Both the position numbers and the translations under genes were made by a program. Below are positions 34,456-44,581 of a stretch of 50,582 nucleotides of DNA, one piece after another; within the stretch, counting starts at the first letter, position 1, and the number at the start of each line of letters is the position of its first letter. Below the pieces are notes generated by a model that was not told where the DNA came from, ran no database searches, and saw only the letters and a list, made by a program, of their open reading frames with translations. Source of the DNA: Clostridium sp. Marseille-P2415 (GTDB lineage: Bacteria > Bacillota > Clostridia > Lachnospirales > Lachnospiraceae); the NCBI RefSeq assembly GCF_900155545.1, contig NZ_LT732526.1, positions 3,303,381 to 3,353,962 of the forward strand, in the 5' to 3' direction.

Positions 34456-35253
34456 TCATACCAGCCCCAGCTTCTTCATCGCATAGGCCACTCCGTCATC
34501 TTCCACATTCTTCGTATAAAAGGTAGCATAAGGCTCCAGCTCCACGCTGTGATGTCCCATTAAAATACAGTTCTTCGCATACTCAAACATGGACAGATCA
34601 TTGGTGCTGTCACCAAATACATAAGTATCCTCCAGCGCGATCCCATAATGCTTTAAAACCAGCTCCATGGCGGTCGCCTTGGAATAACCGGCCGGAACGC
34701 ATTCATAGAATCCGCCGCCCCGGCTGATGATTTCAAAATCCAGTCCCAATGCACGGGAAAAACCTTTCATATCGCTCTTTTCATCTGCAAGAACACAGAA
34801 CTTATCAAAGTCGTAGCAATCCTCTTCCCAGCCATAGGGGGATATGTTCCCTTCCCGGGCTATGGTTTCTTTCATTCTCTCTACCTGGGGAATGCGGGAG
34901 GGTTCTTTTCTGAAATAACAGCTTTCTGTTCCCTCTAAAATCCCATCCAGACCGTGCTCTAAAATGATTTTTTTGATCTTAAGCCCGCGCTCGTGAGGAA
35001 TCGTGGCTGAGAAAAGAACCTGACCCTCCGCCACAATACGGGTCCCGCATCCGCAGCAATAGCCATCCACTTCGATCATCCGTTTGATGAGTTCAATCTG
35101 ACAGTCAGTGCGTCCGGAATTGATGAATACCAGGTGGCCCTTTTCACGCGCCCGTGCGACTGCCTGTTTCGCGCTGTCCGGCACATTCCGGTTTACCTCG
35201 GAAAAAAGCGTGCCGTCAATATCGAAAAACAGGGCCTTTCTTTTTTCAGTCAT
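34456..35253 (-). CDS. HAD-superfamily Cof-type phosphatase
   Basis: 265 aa. HAD motif I FFDIDGTLF (residues 9-17), motif II INSGR, motif III region SKATAMEL, and motif IV FGDSTNDLSMF. The C2-type cap lies at about 80-180. The substrate is probably a sugar phosphate or a cofactor phosphate such as FMN or pyridoxal phosphate. Its ATG overlaps the xpt stop (ATGA), so it is translationally coupled to xpt. Confidence 0.9.
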   Translation of the reverse strand: MTEKRKALFFDIDGTLFSEVNRNVPDSAKQAVARAREKGHLVFINSGRTDCQIELIKRMIEVDGYCCGCGTRIVAEGQVLFSATIPHERGLKIKKIILEHGLDGILEGTESCYFRKEPSRIPQVERMKETIAREGNISPYGWEEDCYDFDKFCVLADEKSDMKGFSRALGLDFEIISRGGGFYECVPAGYSKATAMELVLKHYGIALEDTYVFGDSTNDLSMFEYAKNCILMGHHSVELEPYATFYTKNVEDDGVAYAMKKLGLV

Positions 35254-35834
35254 CGGTCACCTCGAAAACATATGGTTCCCGATGTTTCATCCATGCTTTC
35301 TACAATGGCCAGGGACTCTACCCGGATGCCTTCTTTCCGTAAACGGTCCCCGCCGGTCTGGAAGCCCTTTTCGATCACGATTCCCGCACCGACCAGCTCT
35401 GCGCCGGAATCCTTTACGATAGCAGCCAGGCCCTCCAAAGCTTTTCCATTAGCTAAGAAGTCATCGATCAGCAATACCTTGTCACCCGCTCCCAGAAATT
35501 CCTTGGAAACCATAATATCATAGACTTTTCCATGGGTAAAGGATTCCACCTGGGTGGTGTAGACATCTCCTGCGATGTTCTTGGTCTTGGATTTCTTGGC
35601 AAATACTACCGGCACATCAAAATACTGGGCCACGATACAGGCAATGCCGATGCCGGAAGCCTCAATGGTCAGGATTTTATTGACTTCATAACCGGCAAAG
35701 CGTCTCTTAAATTCCTTTCCGATTTCAACGAACAGCTTAATATCCATCTGGTGGTTTAAAAAACTGTCTACTTTCAGTACGTCACCGGATTTAATCTTTC
35801 CGTCCCTGCGTATTCTGTCCTTTAAAAGCTGCAT
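35250..35834 (-). CDS. xpt: Xanthine phosphoribosyltransferase
   Basis: 194 aa. LLKDRIRRDGKIKSGDVLKVDSFLNHQ is the typical N terminus, split here by positions 3-29; the PRPP motif VLLIDDFLANGKAL is at about 123-136. It converts xanthine to XMP in purine salvage. In many Firmicutes xpt is under a guanine riboswitch; none is seen directly upstream of this copy, while a purine riboswitch lies about 2.4 kb away on the other strand. Confidence 0.95.
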   Translation of the reverse strand: MQLLKDRIRRDGKIKSGDVLKVDSFLNHQMDIKLFVEIGKEFKRRFAGYEVNKILTIEASGIGIACIVAQYFDVPVVFAKKSKTKNIAGDVYTTQVESFTHGKVYDIMVSKEFLGAGDKVLLIDDFLANGKALEGLAAIVKDSGAELVGAGIVIEKGFQTGGDRLRKEGIRVESLAIVESMDETSGTICFRGDR

Positions 35835-35862
35835 AAAGGTTCCCCCTGTCGTAAATTATTCA

Positions 35863-36948
35863 TTATCTGATAACCGCATTCTCCGTCAGGAAATCCATTA
35901 CCTTGTTATTCATAATATAGTCATCTACGTTAAACTGGCCGGCAGTCTCAATCATATTTTCAACACTTTCATAGCCCATCTCATCTGCAATTTTCTTACG
36001 GTCTTCGTCTGTTATCACAATTCCTTCTTTTTCTGCGATAGCGGTTACTACCAGCCTCTGTTCTACGATAGCTTCTGCCTGGGTCTTTAAAACTTCTTTA
36101 AAATCAGCCTCTCCCATTCCTGCAAATGCGCCTGCAAACGTTCCCAGGTCCATACCGTAGGACGATGCCTGGTTTGTATAGTTGGCAACCACATTATTGA
36201 AGTTGGCATCAATGGCATCCTGTTTCGGCTCAACCGTAGAGGCATTTAAGATCGCATTGTAAATATCGCTCTTGACCTTCTGCTCCGCCTGGTCGTTCTT
36301 GTCCTTTAACAGGGACTGCTTCTTGTCCTCTTTGTATTCATCCACCGTCTTAAAGTCAGAGTTTTCCTGGACATAGGCATCATTTAATTCCGGAACCTGT
36401 TTCTCCTTGACAGCGTTGACCGTCACTTCAAACACCACTGCCTGGCCTGCTAAGTCCGCGTTCTGGTAATTTTCCGGGAAGGTGAGATTTAAAGTGACCT
36501 TGTCTCCCTTTTTCGCACCGATAAGGCCTTCTTCAAAGCCTTTGATAAACTGGCCGGAACCGATGGAAAGATCATAGCCCTGGGCGGTCCCTCCATCGAA
36601 TGCGACTCCATCCTTGGTTCCCACATAATCAATGTTGACCTGGTCCCCTGTCTGAACTGCGCGGTCTGTTTCCGTATATTTAGCGCTTGCTTCCAGTTCG
36701 TTCTGAATTGCCGTATTCACTTCTTCTTCCGTCACTTCCACAGGGTCCTTTGTCACTTCAATGCCTTTGTACTCTCCCAGAGTGATGGTTCCGTTGTCAA
36801 CGCCTGTTAAGTCCACATCCGCCATGGTTTCCTGTGCGGAGCTTTCCGTTGCTGCTGCTGTTGTCTCCTCCGCCGCTTTTTTTGAGCATCCGGTAATAAG
36901 AGCTGCTGCAGCCAGTCCGTACATACATACTTTAAAAATTTTCTTCAT
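35863..36948 (-). CDS. Trigger factor-like peptidyl-prolyl isomerase lipoprotein
   Basis: 361 aa from ATG 36948 (AAAGGA about 8 nt upstream). A lipoprotein signal ends in LITGC with lipidated Cys at residue 22, then a Thr/Ser/Ala-rich linker. An FKBP-type domain covers about 100-195 (GDQVNIDYVGT...FDGGTAQGYDLSIGSGQFIKGFEEGLIGAKKGDK). A trigger-factor C-terminal helical domain follows. The N-terminal ribosome-binding domain of true trigger factor is absent, so this is an extracytoplasmic folding factor anchored to the membrane. Confidence 0.88.
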   Translation of the reverse strand: MKKIFKVCMYGLAAAALITGCSKKAAEETTAAATESSAQETMADVDLTGVDNGTITLGEYKGIEVTKDPVEVTEEEVNTAIQNELEASAKYTETDRAVQTGDQVNIDYVGTKDGVAFDGGTAQGYDLSIGSGQFIKGFEEGLIGAKKGDKVTLNLTFPENYQNADLAGQAVVFEVTVNAVKEKQVPELNDAYVQENSDFKTVDEYKEDKKQSLLKDKNDQAEQKVKSDIYNAILNASTVEPKQDAIDANFNNVVANYTNQASSYGMDLGTFAGAFAGMGEADFKEVLKTQAEAIVEQRLVVTAIAEKEGIVITDEDRKKIADEMGYESVENMIETAGQFNVDDYIMNNKVMDFLTENAVIR

Positions 36949-37072
36949 AATACAATCCTTTTTCTTTCTATTTAATGATTCACAATGAAACTGCTTCCAG
37001 TCAGTTATACCATATAAGGCACGGTAAAAAAAGCTTTTTCCCGAAATTAACAAAAATTTCAAAATTCCGTTA

Positions 37073-38467
37073 TTATTTGTAAAATGCCTGAAATGCCTTG
37101 TATGTATTGTATACATCCAGCTTGGAAGATAGCTCAAAGGGGGAATGCATGGAAAGGATGGGTACTCCTAAATCAACCACATCAACATCCAGCTGGGCCA
37201 CATATTTGGCGATGGTGCCGCCGCCGCCCTGATCCACAGCGCCAAGCTCCCCGATCTGCCAGAACACGCCTTCCTGATCCATCATGGCGATCATTTTTGC
37301 CATGAGCTCCGCACTGGCATCGTTGGAGCCTGCTTTTCCGCGTACGCCTGTGTACTTTGTCAGAACACAGCCCTTGTTTATGAAGCAGGAATTGCGCTCC
37401 TCATATACCTGTGCAAAGGTGGGGTCATAGGCCGCATTCACATCAGAAGATAAGCAGAAGGAATTCCGGAGCACCTTTCTCACATCAACATGAGCCATAT
37501 CCGCCAGATCCTCAATATAGTGCAGCACATAATGGGAATTCAGACCGGTATTACCGTCGGAACCGATCTCTTCTTTGTCCGTGAGAATGGTTACCGTGGT
37601 ATACTCTGGCATCCTGGCATCGATCTCCGCCATTAAAGCCGTATAGGCGCATACCCTGTCATCCTGTCCGTATGCACCGATCATGCTGCGGTCTAAGCCC
37701 ACATCACTGGCCTTCCAGGCCGGCACCATCTCAATTTCCGCACGGAAGAAATCCGCTTCCGTGATCCCATAGCGTTCATGAAGCAGCTTAAGGGCAAGAA
37801 GCTTGACCGCATCCTTTATTTCCGCATCATCAAGAAATGGGATGGAACCGATGATCACATTAAGCTCCTCTCCTTTTAAACCCTCTCCTAATTTTCTCTC
37901 ATTCTGTTCCACCGCCAGATGAGGAAGCAGATCTGACACGCAGAATACCGGATCCCCTTCCTTCTCACCGATATTCACTTCCACGGCCTCCCCGTTCTTC
38001 TTCACGATAACACCGTGCATGGCAAGGGGAACGGTACCCCACTGGTATTTCCGGATCCCGCCGTAATAATGGGTCTTAAAGTACGCAATATCATTCTTTT
38101 CATAAAGGGGATTGGGCTTTAAATCAAGCCTTGGGGAATCAATGTGTGCCCCATTGATGCGGAGGCCCTTCTCCACCCCTTCCTGTCCGAAGGTCGTTGC
38201 AATGATCGCCTTATTCCGGTTCACAAGATACACCTTTTCACCGGCCTTATAGGTTTTTCCTGCTTCAAAAGGAAGATAGCCCTGCATCTCAAGCATTGCC
38301 ACGGCCTCCCTGACGCATTCCCGTTCGGTCTTGCCGTTATCCAAAAATCTTTTATAGCTCTCGCAGAACATTTCTGCTTCCTCAAGCTGCCCCGGTGCTG
38401 CCTTGGCAATATGAGGAAACTTGAATGTCAGTTCTTCCTGTAATTGCTGTCCCTTTGTTTTCTCCAT
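37073..38467 (-). CDS. M18 family aminopeptidase
   Basis: 464 aa. Metal and active-site segments include NGAHIDSPRLDLKPNP, GQDDRVCAYTAL, DKEEIGSDGNTG, SSDVNAAYDP and SMHSPFELSSK. This is the aspartyl aminopeptidase/M18 family (clan MH), forming large self-compartmentalised oligomers that trim acidic N termini. Cytosolic. It is on the same strand as dtd and gdpD, with gaps that allow co-transcription. Confidence 0.92.
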   Translation of the reverse strand: MEKTKGQQLQEELTFKFPHIAKAAPGQLEEAEMFCESYKRFLDNGKTERECVREAVAMLEMQGYLPFEAGKTYKAGEKVYLVNRNKAIIATTFGQEGVEKGLRINGAHIDSPRLDLKPNPLYEKNDIAYFKTHYYGGIRKYQWGTVPLAMHGVIVKKNGEAVEVNIGEKEGDPVFCVSDLLPHLAVEQNERKLGEGLKGEELNVIIGSIPFLDDAEIKDAVKLLALKLLHERYGITEADFFRAEIEMVPAWKASDVGLDRSMIGAYGQDDRVCAYTALMAEIDARMPEYTTVTILTDKEEIGSDGNTGLNSHYVLHYIEDLADMAHVDVRKVLRNSFCLSSDVNAAYDPTFAQVYEERNSCFINKGCVLTKYTGVRGKAGSNDASAELMAKMIAMMDQEGVFWQIGELGAVDQGGGGTIAKYVAQLDVDVVDLGVPILSMHSPFELSSKLDVYNTYKAFQAFYK

Positions 38468-38523
38468 TCTTCTACCTCCATTGATTTTCCTGAGGGCTTT
38501 CAGCCCTGTTATATTATCATTGA

Positions 38524-38973
38524 TTAACAGATCTCACCGCTGTCCAGGACCAGAGTAAACGGCCCGTCATTTAAAAGCTCAACCTTCATATCAGCCCCAA
38601 AGATTCCGTGCTCCACCCGGTTTCCGCAGGATTTTAACCGTTCCACTACGTATTCATAGAGCCCTTTTGCAAGCTCCGGACTTCCCGCCTTTGCAAAGCT
38701 CGGCCGGTTGCCTTTTCTGCAGTCAGCGTAAAGGGTAAACTGGCTGACCACCAGTATTTCCCCTGCTACATCAGCCAGAGAGAGGTTGGTCTTTCCATTT
38801 TCATCCTGAAAAATCCTCAATTTGCATATTTTATCCACCATTTTCCCGGCAATTGCTTCCGTATCCGTATCAGATACGCCCAAAAGCAGCAGAAAACCTT
38901 TTCCAATGGCCCCGGCCTGCTGCCCTTCCACTGTGACTTTCGCATGGGCAACCCGCTGTAGTACAATCTTCAT
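38524..38973 (-). CDS. dtd: D-aminoacyl-tRNA deacylase
   Basis: 149 aa from ATG 38973, 7 nt after AGGAGA; the ATG at 38979 is too close to the ribosome binding site. It shows [34 protein letters not shown], and the C-terminal NDGPFTL motif, which together form the chiral-proofreading site. It releases D-amino acids from tRNA. In many Firmicutes it neighbours rel genes; here relQ is two genes upstream. Confidence 0.95.
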   Translation of the reverse strand: MKIVLQRVAHAKVTVEGQQAGAIGKGFLLLLGVSDTDTEAIAGKMVDKICKLRIFQDENGKTNLSLADVAGEILVVSQFTLYADCRKGNRPSFAKAGSPELAKGLYEYVVERLKSCGNRVEHGIFGADMKVELLNDGPFTLVLDSGEIC

Positions 38974-38987
38974 TTCCATTCTCCTGT

Positions 38988-40787
38988 CTATTTTAATACC
39001 AGCCTTAAATATTCCAAAAGATTCTCGGTCGCTGCTTCCCGGTACACGATTTCCCTCGCAAGCACCGGATAATCCGTTATGATATTGTCCACGCCGAGCA
39101 TCTTCATCCGCTCCATCTCGCTTTTGCTGTTCACGGTCCAGGCATGGACGGCTTTGCCCTTCTCATGGGCGGCCTCCACCAGCCTTTCGCTTACAAAGCT
39201 GGACCGCAGGCTGATAAAGTCGATGGCGTCGCTGGAATAATAATTTCCGTAAGCCGCCGAAATAATATATCCGGTCCGGATTTCCGGATCCAGTTCCTTT
39301 ATCCGGGCCAGATAGGAAAGCCTGGTCGAGGTGACCACACACTGTTCCTTCATCTGGTGCTCTGTAATCAATTCCACAACCTTATCCGGCAGCTCACTGC
39401 GGCTCCCTAAATTCTTAATCTCAATATTTATGTTAATCCGTCCCTTACAGTACTCCATGACCTCTTCCAGAGATGGAATCCGTTCTCCTCTGAATTCGCC
39501 GGAAAACCATATTCCGACATCCAGCTCCTTTAATTCCTCAAAGGAATAGGAGCTTATGGGGCGGTTTATTCCTGACACCCGCTTTAAACTGGCATCATGG
39601 CCCAGAACCACTACGCCGTCTTTCGTCTCCTGGACATCGATCTCTACGAAATCGGCCAGATCATCAATGGCCTTTTCCATGGCTGCAAGGGTATTCTCCG
39701 GAGCTTCCCTGGAACTTCCCCGGTGGGCAGTGATCTGGATCACATTCAATATGTCTCCCGTAATTGCAGAACCGTTCCGCACCACATCATAGAGAGAGAA
39801 CAGGCTGACTGCCGCCGCTGCTGCCATGACTAACGCCGCCAGCCGCCCGTTTACAGACTTTTTATGGGAATAGTCAAAGCTTTTTTCCTTCTTTTTAAGC
39901 CTGCTGCTGAACTGGAAATACTGGACGCTTATGGCTGCGAAATTTCCAATGGCCATGAGCATGCTGGTTAAGAACAGGAGTACCAGCTCGATCCGGCCGC
40001 AGGCAGCCGGGAGGATGGCAAGTGCCAGGCGGTTGTCTGTAAACAGGGTCACGGAAACGGCTGTGACCAGAACACAGAATGCATAGATCAGGCGCATCCC
40101 CAGCACGGCTGCCAGATAATAAACGGACAGCAGAACCACAACCCTCAAAAGCCGGTGTCTCAAAAGCCACCAGCTTCTAAGATATCCATCCCAGAAATTT
40201 TTCTGCTCGATCATGCAGGCGTGGAATGTATAAAGACCTGGAACCGCCGTCACCAGAAATGACAGCAGGATAAGCACCAGAGACACCCGCCACCATGGCT
40301 GCCTTAAAATCTCAGACAGGACAAAATTAAGGGGCTTTACATGGTTTAAAACCCGGTATATCAGATACAGGTTTGACAGCGCATAATCCGCCAGGATCAA
40401 AAGCCCTAACCGCCAGTTCCTCTTACGGATCTCGTCGGCCAGCTTTAAAAAACCTCCCGCCAGGATCTCCCCCGGTCTCAGCCTCCGGGAATAGAAAGCC
40501 CCCTGATAGAGCGTAAGAAGGCATCCGGCCTCCATAGCAAGAATCAGGATACCGATCATGGCCATCAGAAACAGTACGATGATGGTGAAGGGCTTCACCA
40601 GGAAATAGCCGATATTGGCGGCAGTCAGATAACTGTATCCGGCCATACGCAGCGCAAATAAGAGGCCTTTGTTTAAGATAAGCAGATACAGGATGGACGA
40701 AACCAGCCGGAACAGCAGCTCAAAAACAAACGCATTCTTCTGGTTGAACTTAAAAATCTTCCAAGTCTCTTTTGTTAATGTACTCAT
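38988..40787 (-). CDS. Membrane-anchored glycerophosphodiester phosphodiesterase
   Basis: 599 aa. Residues 1 to about 345 have about eight membrane helices (the GDPD-associated membrane domain). The C-terminal catalytic TIM barrel starts at about 358: [19 protein letters not shown] with the catalytic His-Arg and Glu-Asn, FVEIDVQ, and LGHDASLKR. It hydrolyses glycerophosphodiesters to glycerol-3-phosphate and an alcohol. The membrane fusion suggests action on lipid or lipoteichoic acid-derived substrates. It ends 14 bp before dtd. Confidence 0.92.
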   Translation of the reverse strand: MSTLTKETWKIFKFNQKNAFVFELLFRLVSSILYLLILNKGLLFALRMAGYSYLTAANIGYFLVKPFTIIVLFLMAMIGILILAMEAGCLLTLYQGAFYSRRLRPGEILAGGFLKLADEIRKRNWRLGLLILADYALSNLYLIYRVLNHVKPLNFVLSEILRQPWWRVSLVLILLSFLVTAVPGLYTFHACMIEQKNFWDGYLRSWWLLRHRLLRVVVLLSVYYLAAVLGMRLIYAFCVLVTAVSVTLFTDNRLALAILPAACGRIELVLLFLTSMLMAIGNFAAISVQYFQFSSRLKKKEKSFDYSHKKSVNGRLAALVMAAAAAVSLFSLYDVVRNGSAITGDILNVIQITAHRGSSREAPENTLAAMEKAIDDLADFVEIDVQETKDGVVVLGHDASLKRVSGINRPISSYSFEELKELDVGIWFSGEFRGERIPSLEEVMEYCKGRININIEIKNLGSRSELPDKVVELITEHQMKEQCVVTSTRLSYLARIKELDPEIRTGYIISAAYGNYYSSDAIDFISLRSSFVSERLVEAAHEKGKAVHAWTVNSKSEMERMKMLGVDNIITDYPVLAREIVYREAATENLLEYLRLVLK

Positions 40788-40812
40788 ACCATAACCTTCT
40801 TTTTTGCGGAGA

Positions 40813-40845
40813 TCAAAGCGGATATTCGCAATCCGCTTCGCTGCT
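40813..40845. repeat. REP-like palindromic repeat, copy 1
   Basis: 33 bp identical to 45696-45728. AGCGGAT and ATCCGCT form a 7-bp stem with a 7-nt loop; CTTCGCTGCT follows, then after a short variable gap GATAAGGTTAAA, also shared by the second copy. Confidence 0.75.
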
Positions 40846-40858
40846 TCCTTGATAAGGT

Positions 40859-40896
40859 TAAAAAGCAGCCTCAGCGAGTGGCATCGTCAAGGCTGC
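40859..40896 (-). terminator. relQ terminator
   Basis: Minus strand GCAGCCT (40896-40890) pairs with AGGCTGC (40871-40865), followed by TTTTTAA, 6 bp past the relQ stop. Confidence 0.75.
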
Positions 40897-40901
40897 GTTT
40901 T

Positions 40902-41585
40902 TTATGTTGATTCTTCCTCTGCCTTCCTGTCTTCTCCTTCTGCCTCCCGCTGCTGTGCCTCGCTCAGTTCCAGAATTGCCTGGTTTAAGGAAAACATCTT
41001 CCCATCCAGCATATTTACCACATCGGCACAGGCTTTCAGCTCCTGCTGCAAGTACGCCGGTGCATTGCCTTCAAACTTATAATAAATCTTATGCTCCAGG
41101 CTTGCCCAGAAATCCATGGCAACGGTCCTGATCTGAACCTCTACCTTGGTTTCCACAGGCCCGTCTGTTAAATAAATCGGTATGGTCACCACCATGTGAT
41201 AGCTTTTATAACCGTTTGGCTTTGGATTCTTAATATAATCCTTCACATAAAGGACCGTAACATCGCTCTGCTTTGTTATCATCTCCGCAATCTGGTAAAT
41301 ATCTGACGTAAAGGAACAGATGATCCGTATCCCTGCAATATCACTTAACTTCTCCACCATGTTGTCGATCGTCACTTCGTAGCCGTACCGCTTCAGCTTT
41401 TTTACAATGCTGTCCGGTGTCTTAAGCCTTGACTTGATGTGCTCTATTGGATTGTAATTGTAAATATGCACAAACTCATTATTGAGTATCTCAATCTTTG
41501 TATTGATTTCCTTTAATGCTGAGTCATACAAAAACATTACAGATTTCCACTGGTCAACCTGGTTAAATGCTTCGGGAATATTCAT
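40902..41585 (-). CDS. relQ: Small alarmone synthetase RelQ (GTP pyrophosphokinase)
   Basis: 227 aa; a RelA/SpoT synthetase domain without hydrolase or regulatory domains. Motifs: HIKSRLKTPDSIVKKLKRYG, LSDIAGIRIICSFTSD, NPKPNGYKSYHMVV, and VEVQIRTVAMDFWASLEHKIYYK. A charged helical tail (about 190-227) matches the tetramerisation region of RelQ/YjbM. It makes (p)ppGpp from GTP/GDP and ATP under cell-envelope and other stress. Confidence 0.94.
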   Translation of the reverse strand: MNIPEAFNQVDQWKSVMFLYDSALKEINTKIEILNNEFVHIYNYNPIEHIKSRLKTPDSIVKKLKRYGYEVTIDNMVEKLSDIAGIRIICSFTSDIYQIAEMITKQSDVTVLYVKDYIKNPKPNGYKSYHMVVTIPIYLTDGPVETKVEVQIRTVAMDFWASLEHKIYYKFEGNAPAYLQQELKACADVVNMLDGKMFSLNQAILELSEAQQREAEGEDRKAEEEST

Positions 41586-41625
41586 TCCACATTCCCCCTC
41601 TCTCCCGCATTCTCAGTCAGTGAGA

Positions 41626-41656
41626 CAGGGGCAGCCCCATCGCCCGGCAGCCCCTG
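41626..41656 (-). other. GC-rich hairpin between the S1-domain gene and relQ
   Basis: CAGGGGC and GCCCCTG arms with an interrupted inner stem. It has no T run on the minus strand, so it is a weak terminator at best; it could limit read-through from the S1-domain gene into relQ. Confidence 0.35.
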
Positions 41657-41714
41657 CTCATCAAGAACAGTATACCATAGAAACCTGATATTTTATATTC
41701 TTTTTCCCGACTTT

Positions 41715-42647
41715 CTAAAACTTTAATCCTTTTAAGAGCGCCGAGAGCCCTGTAGATGCCGAACCTTCCTCCTTGTAATCAAAGACCTCTCCTTCTATTT
41801 CATCCTCCGCCTGAATGGCTTTCATGCTTAAGCTTATCTTATTATCCGCTATGGAAATAATCTTAACTTTAACCGTCTGTCCCTTCTTTAAGACAGCACC
41901 GGGGTGTTTGATCCTATGATCGCTGATCTGCGAAATATGAAGCAGGCCGGAAAGACCATTTTCCAGGCTGATGAACGCCCCATAATCCTTTAGGCTGTCC
42001 ACCGTTCCCTCCATAACGGTTCCAACTTCGCATTTTGCGATCTTTTTGCTCTTCTCTTCGTTAAGCCTTAAGAGGGCCGGTTCTTTGCCTGAGAGCACCA
42101 GCTTCTTATTTTCTTCGTCTGCGGTGATAACTGTGACCTCAATGGTCTTTCCATTATATTCCTCTAAGTCCTCTACATATTCCCCTGCCAGTTTGGACGC
42201 CGGAATAAATCCCCGGATCCCTTCCAGCCAGGCTGCCGCACCGCCCTTTACGATCTCTGCGATCTTGACCTTAACGACCGTGCGGTCATTTAACATGGAT
42301 TTTAACTTTTCCCATGCCATGAGATCATTTGCCAGCTTTCTGGAAAGGACGATGTTTCCTTCCCCATCATCGGTGCTTATCACCGTTGCCGTAATCTCAT
42401 CTCCCGGATGGATTTCATTAAGCAGGTTAAATTCCGGATCATTGCTTACGTTTTCCTTATGGATGATTCCTTCCGCATAATATTTTAAATCCAGAAGTAC
42501 CATATCCTCGTTTACGCTTATAACGGTTCCGGTCAGCTGATCTCCCTCTCTCACTCTTTTAAAAGATGCTTCCAGTTCCTCGGCATAATCATCCATGGTT
42601 TCCGCCGGTTCTTCCAAAACGGCTTTTTCTTTCATCTCTTCACTCAT
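41715..42647 (-). CDS. S1 RNA-binding domain protein (ribosomal S1-like)
   Basis: 310 aa with three S1 domains (about 35-105, 120-190, 205-275). The third reads GTVMEGTVDSLKDYGAFISLENGLSGLLHISQIS, the most canonical. The acidic N terminus and short C-terminal tail are typical of Firmicutes S1-like proteins. Likely binds mRNA or ribosomes; its exact role is less clear than for proteobacterial S1. TGGAGG lies about 7-8 nt before the start. Confidence 0.9.
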   Translation of the reverse strand: MSEEMKEKAVLEEPAETMDDYAEELEASFKRVREGDQLTGTVISVNEDMVLLDLKYYAEGIIHKENVSNDPEFNLLNEIHPGDEITATVISTDDGEGNIVLSRKLANDLMAWEKLKSMLNDRTVVKVKIAEIVKGGAAAWLEGIRGFIPASKLAGEYVEDLEEYNGKTIEVTVITADEENKKLVLSGKEPALLRLNEEKSKKIAKCEVGTVMEGTVDSLKDYGAFISLENGLSGLLHISQISDHRIKHPGAVLKKGQTVKVKIISIADNKISLSMKAIQAEDEIEGEVFDYKEEGSASTGLSALLKGLKF

Positions 42648-42822
42648 TTAAATTTCCTCCATTCATAAAACGTCCTGTTTTGTGTAAAATCTAACTATAT
42701 ATTTATCACATCCGGCCCGATATTTCTATAGTTTTCTCGGCAAAAATATGCTATATTTGAGATATATGAAAACAGTCCCGGGGCAGCAAAATCCCGGGTA
42801 TTGATACAGAAAGGACAAAAAT

Positions 42823-43548
42823 ATGAACGACATAATGGACCTGCATACCCATACCATAGCCAGCGGACATGCATACAACACTTTATATGAAATGGCCAGA
42901 TCTGCCTCTGAGAAAGGTCTCGCCCTGATGGGCTCTACGGACCACGCACCAAAAATGCCGGGGACATGCCATGAATTTTATTTTATAAATTTTAAAGTCA
43001 TACCGCGTACACTCTTCGGCGTAAACATACTCATGGGCGCTGAACTCAACATCCTGGATTATTCCGGACGGATAGATCTGCGAAAAGGACTTTTGGAGAA
43101 GCTGGATTACTCCATCGCCAGCCTCCACGAACCCTGCTTCAAAAGCGGAACTGCGGCGGAAAACACCATGGCTTACGTAGGGGCCATTGAAAATCCTCTG
43201 ATCCACATCATCGGCCATCCCGATGACGGCCGCTTTCCCGTGGATTATGACACCCTTGTTTCCGCTGCGGCGGAAAACCACACGCTTCTGGAGCTCAACT
43301 CCAGCTCCCTCCATCCCTTAAGCGCCAGAAGAGATGCCGGGGAAAACTACCGGACCATGCTGGAACTATGCAAGCGTTACCGGGCCTCTGTCATCATTGA
43401 CAGCGACGCCCATATCGAAGCAGATGTGGGAAACCACGTAAAGGCATGGGAGCTGATTGAAGAAGTGGGATTCCCGGAGGAGCTTATCGTGAACAGTTCC
43501 ATGGAACGCCTCCTTCCCTACATTCCAAAGCTGGAGGCTTATTTATGA
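42823..43548 (+). CDS. PHP-domain phosphatase (YcdX-like)
   Basis: 241 aa. PHP metal motifs DLHTHT (residues 6-11), STDHAPKMPG, GAELNI, SLHEP, GHPDDG and SDAHIEADVG build a trinuclear zinc site. Related proteins are phosphatases on small metabolites. Its stop overlaps the ATG of the LysR gene (ATGA), so the two are co-translated. Confidence 0.88.
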   Translation: MNDIMDLHTHTIASGHAYNTLYEMARSASEKGLALMGSTDHAPKMPGTCHEFYFINFKVIPRTLFGVNILMGAELNILDYSGRIDLRKGLLEKLDYSIASLHEPCFKSGTAAENTMAYVGAIENPLIHIIGHPDDGRFPVDYDTLVSAAAENHTLLELNSSSLHPLSARRDAGENYRTMLELCKRYRASVIIDSDAHIEADVGNHVKAWELIEEVGFPEELIVNSSMERLLPYIPKLEAYL

Positions 43549-44483
43549 TCAACTTCCTGAACCTGGAATATTTCCTGGCTGTGGCGGAGGAATTAAATAT
43601 CACCCGGGCAGCCAAACGGCTGTATATTTCCCAGCAATCCTTAAGCAACCACATTTCAAATCTGGAAAAGGAATTTGATGTCCAGCTGTTTCACCGAACC
43701 ATGCCCCTGACTTTGACCTACGCAGGCCGCGCATTAAAGCTCAGGGCCAAACAGCTTTTAGACTTAAAAGACGAAACGTACCGGGAACTGGCCGATATTA
43801 AGGATTTCACCACAGGGCAGATATCCATCGGCGTTTCCCATACCAGGGGGCGTTTTCTACTCCCTGCGATCCTTCCGGCCTACAAGGAGAAATTTCCCAA
43901 CATCGAGCTTCATCTGGTCGAAGGAAATTCCTCGGAGCTCAGCTCTGCCCTGATCCACGGAGATATTGACCTGATGATAGATCTCCTGCCCTTTAAAGCG
44001 GAAAACGTGGAGACCGTCCCCATTTGCGAAGAGGAGATCCTTCTCGTGGTCCCGGATCAGATCCTGGACCGGTACTTTCCGGGACAGCAGGAGGCCATTA
44101 AAAAAGAACTGGAAGAAAACGCGGATGTACAGCTTTTAAAGGATTGTCCATACCTGCTTATCAATAAAGGAAACCGGGTCCGCACCATTGCCGATGAGAT
44201 CTTTGAGGATGCCCAGCTTTCCCCTACGGTCCTTCTGGAGACGGAGAATATCGAAACCGTTCTGGCTCTCGCGGCCAAAGGCATGGGGATTACCTTCTAT
44301 CCCAAAATGTTTATGTCCGGCGCTGAAAGCACCAGCGAAACGGCCAGGAAAAAGACAGGGCTCAATTATTATTCTTTAAATTACAGGCGCAGCCATGGTG
44401 TCCTGGCATTCGGCTGCCACAAGGGCCGGTATTTGTCACAGGCTACGGAAGAATTCATACGGATCGCCAGGGAAAACATATAG
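43545..44483 (+). CDS. LysR family transcriptional regulator
   Basis: 312 aa. The N-terminal winged helix is FLAVAEELNITRAAKRLYISQQSLSNHISNLEKEFDVQLFHR (split over residues 9-50). The C-terminal periplasmic-binding-like effector domain covers about 90-305 (GQISIGVSHTRGRFLLPAILPAY). The effector is unknown. Coupled to the PHP phosphatase gene. Confidence 0.92.
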   Translation: MINFLNLEYFLAVAEELNITRAAKRLYISQQSLSNHISNLEKEFDVQLFHRTMPLTLTYAGRALKLRAKQLLDLKDETYRELADIKDFTTGQISIGVSHTRGRFLLPAILPAYKEKFPNIELHLVEGNSSELSSALIHGDIDLMIDLLPFKAENVETVPICEEEILLVVPDQILDRYFPGQQEAIKKELEENADVQLLKDCPYLLINKGNRVRTIADEIFEDAQLSPTVLLETENIETVLALAAKGMGITFYPKMFMSGAESTSETARKKTGLNYYSLNYRRSHGVLAFGCHKGRYLSQATEEFIRIARENI

Positions 44484-44501
44484 CTGGATTTTATCTGCGG
44501 A

Positions 44502-44548
44502 TTGACAAAACAGTTGGAATCTTTTATTATTAAACAGTAACAATTACT
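44502..44548 (+). promoter_or_regulatory. perR-type promoter with Fur/PerR-like operator
   Basis: TTGACA (44502-44507), 17 bp, TATTAT (44525-44530), followed by the palindrome AGTAACAATTACT (44536-44548) at the expected start of transcription. A near-identical palindrome lies at the reverse rubrerythrin promoter. Confidence 0.7.
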
Positions 44549-44581
44549 ACTATAATTATCATTTATAGAAAAGGAGCGGCC

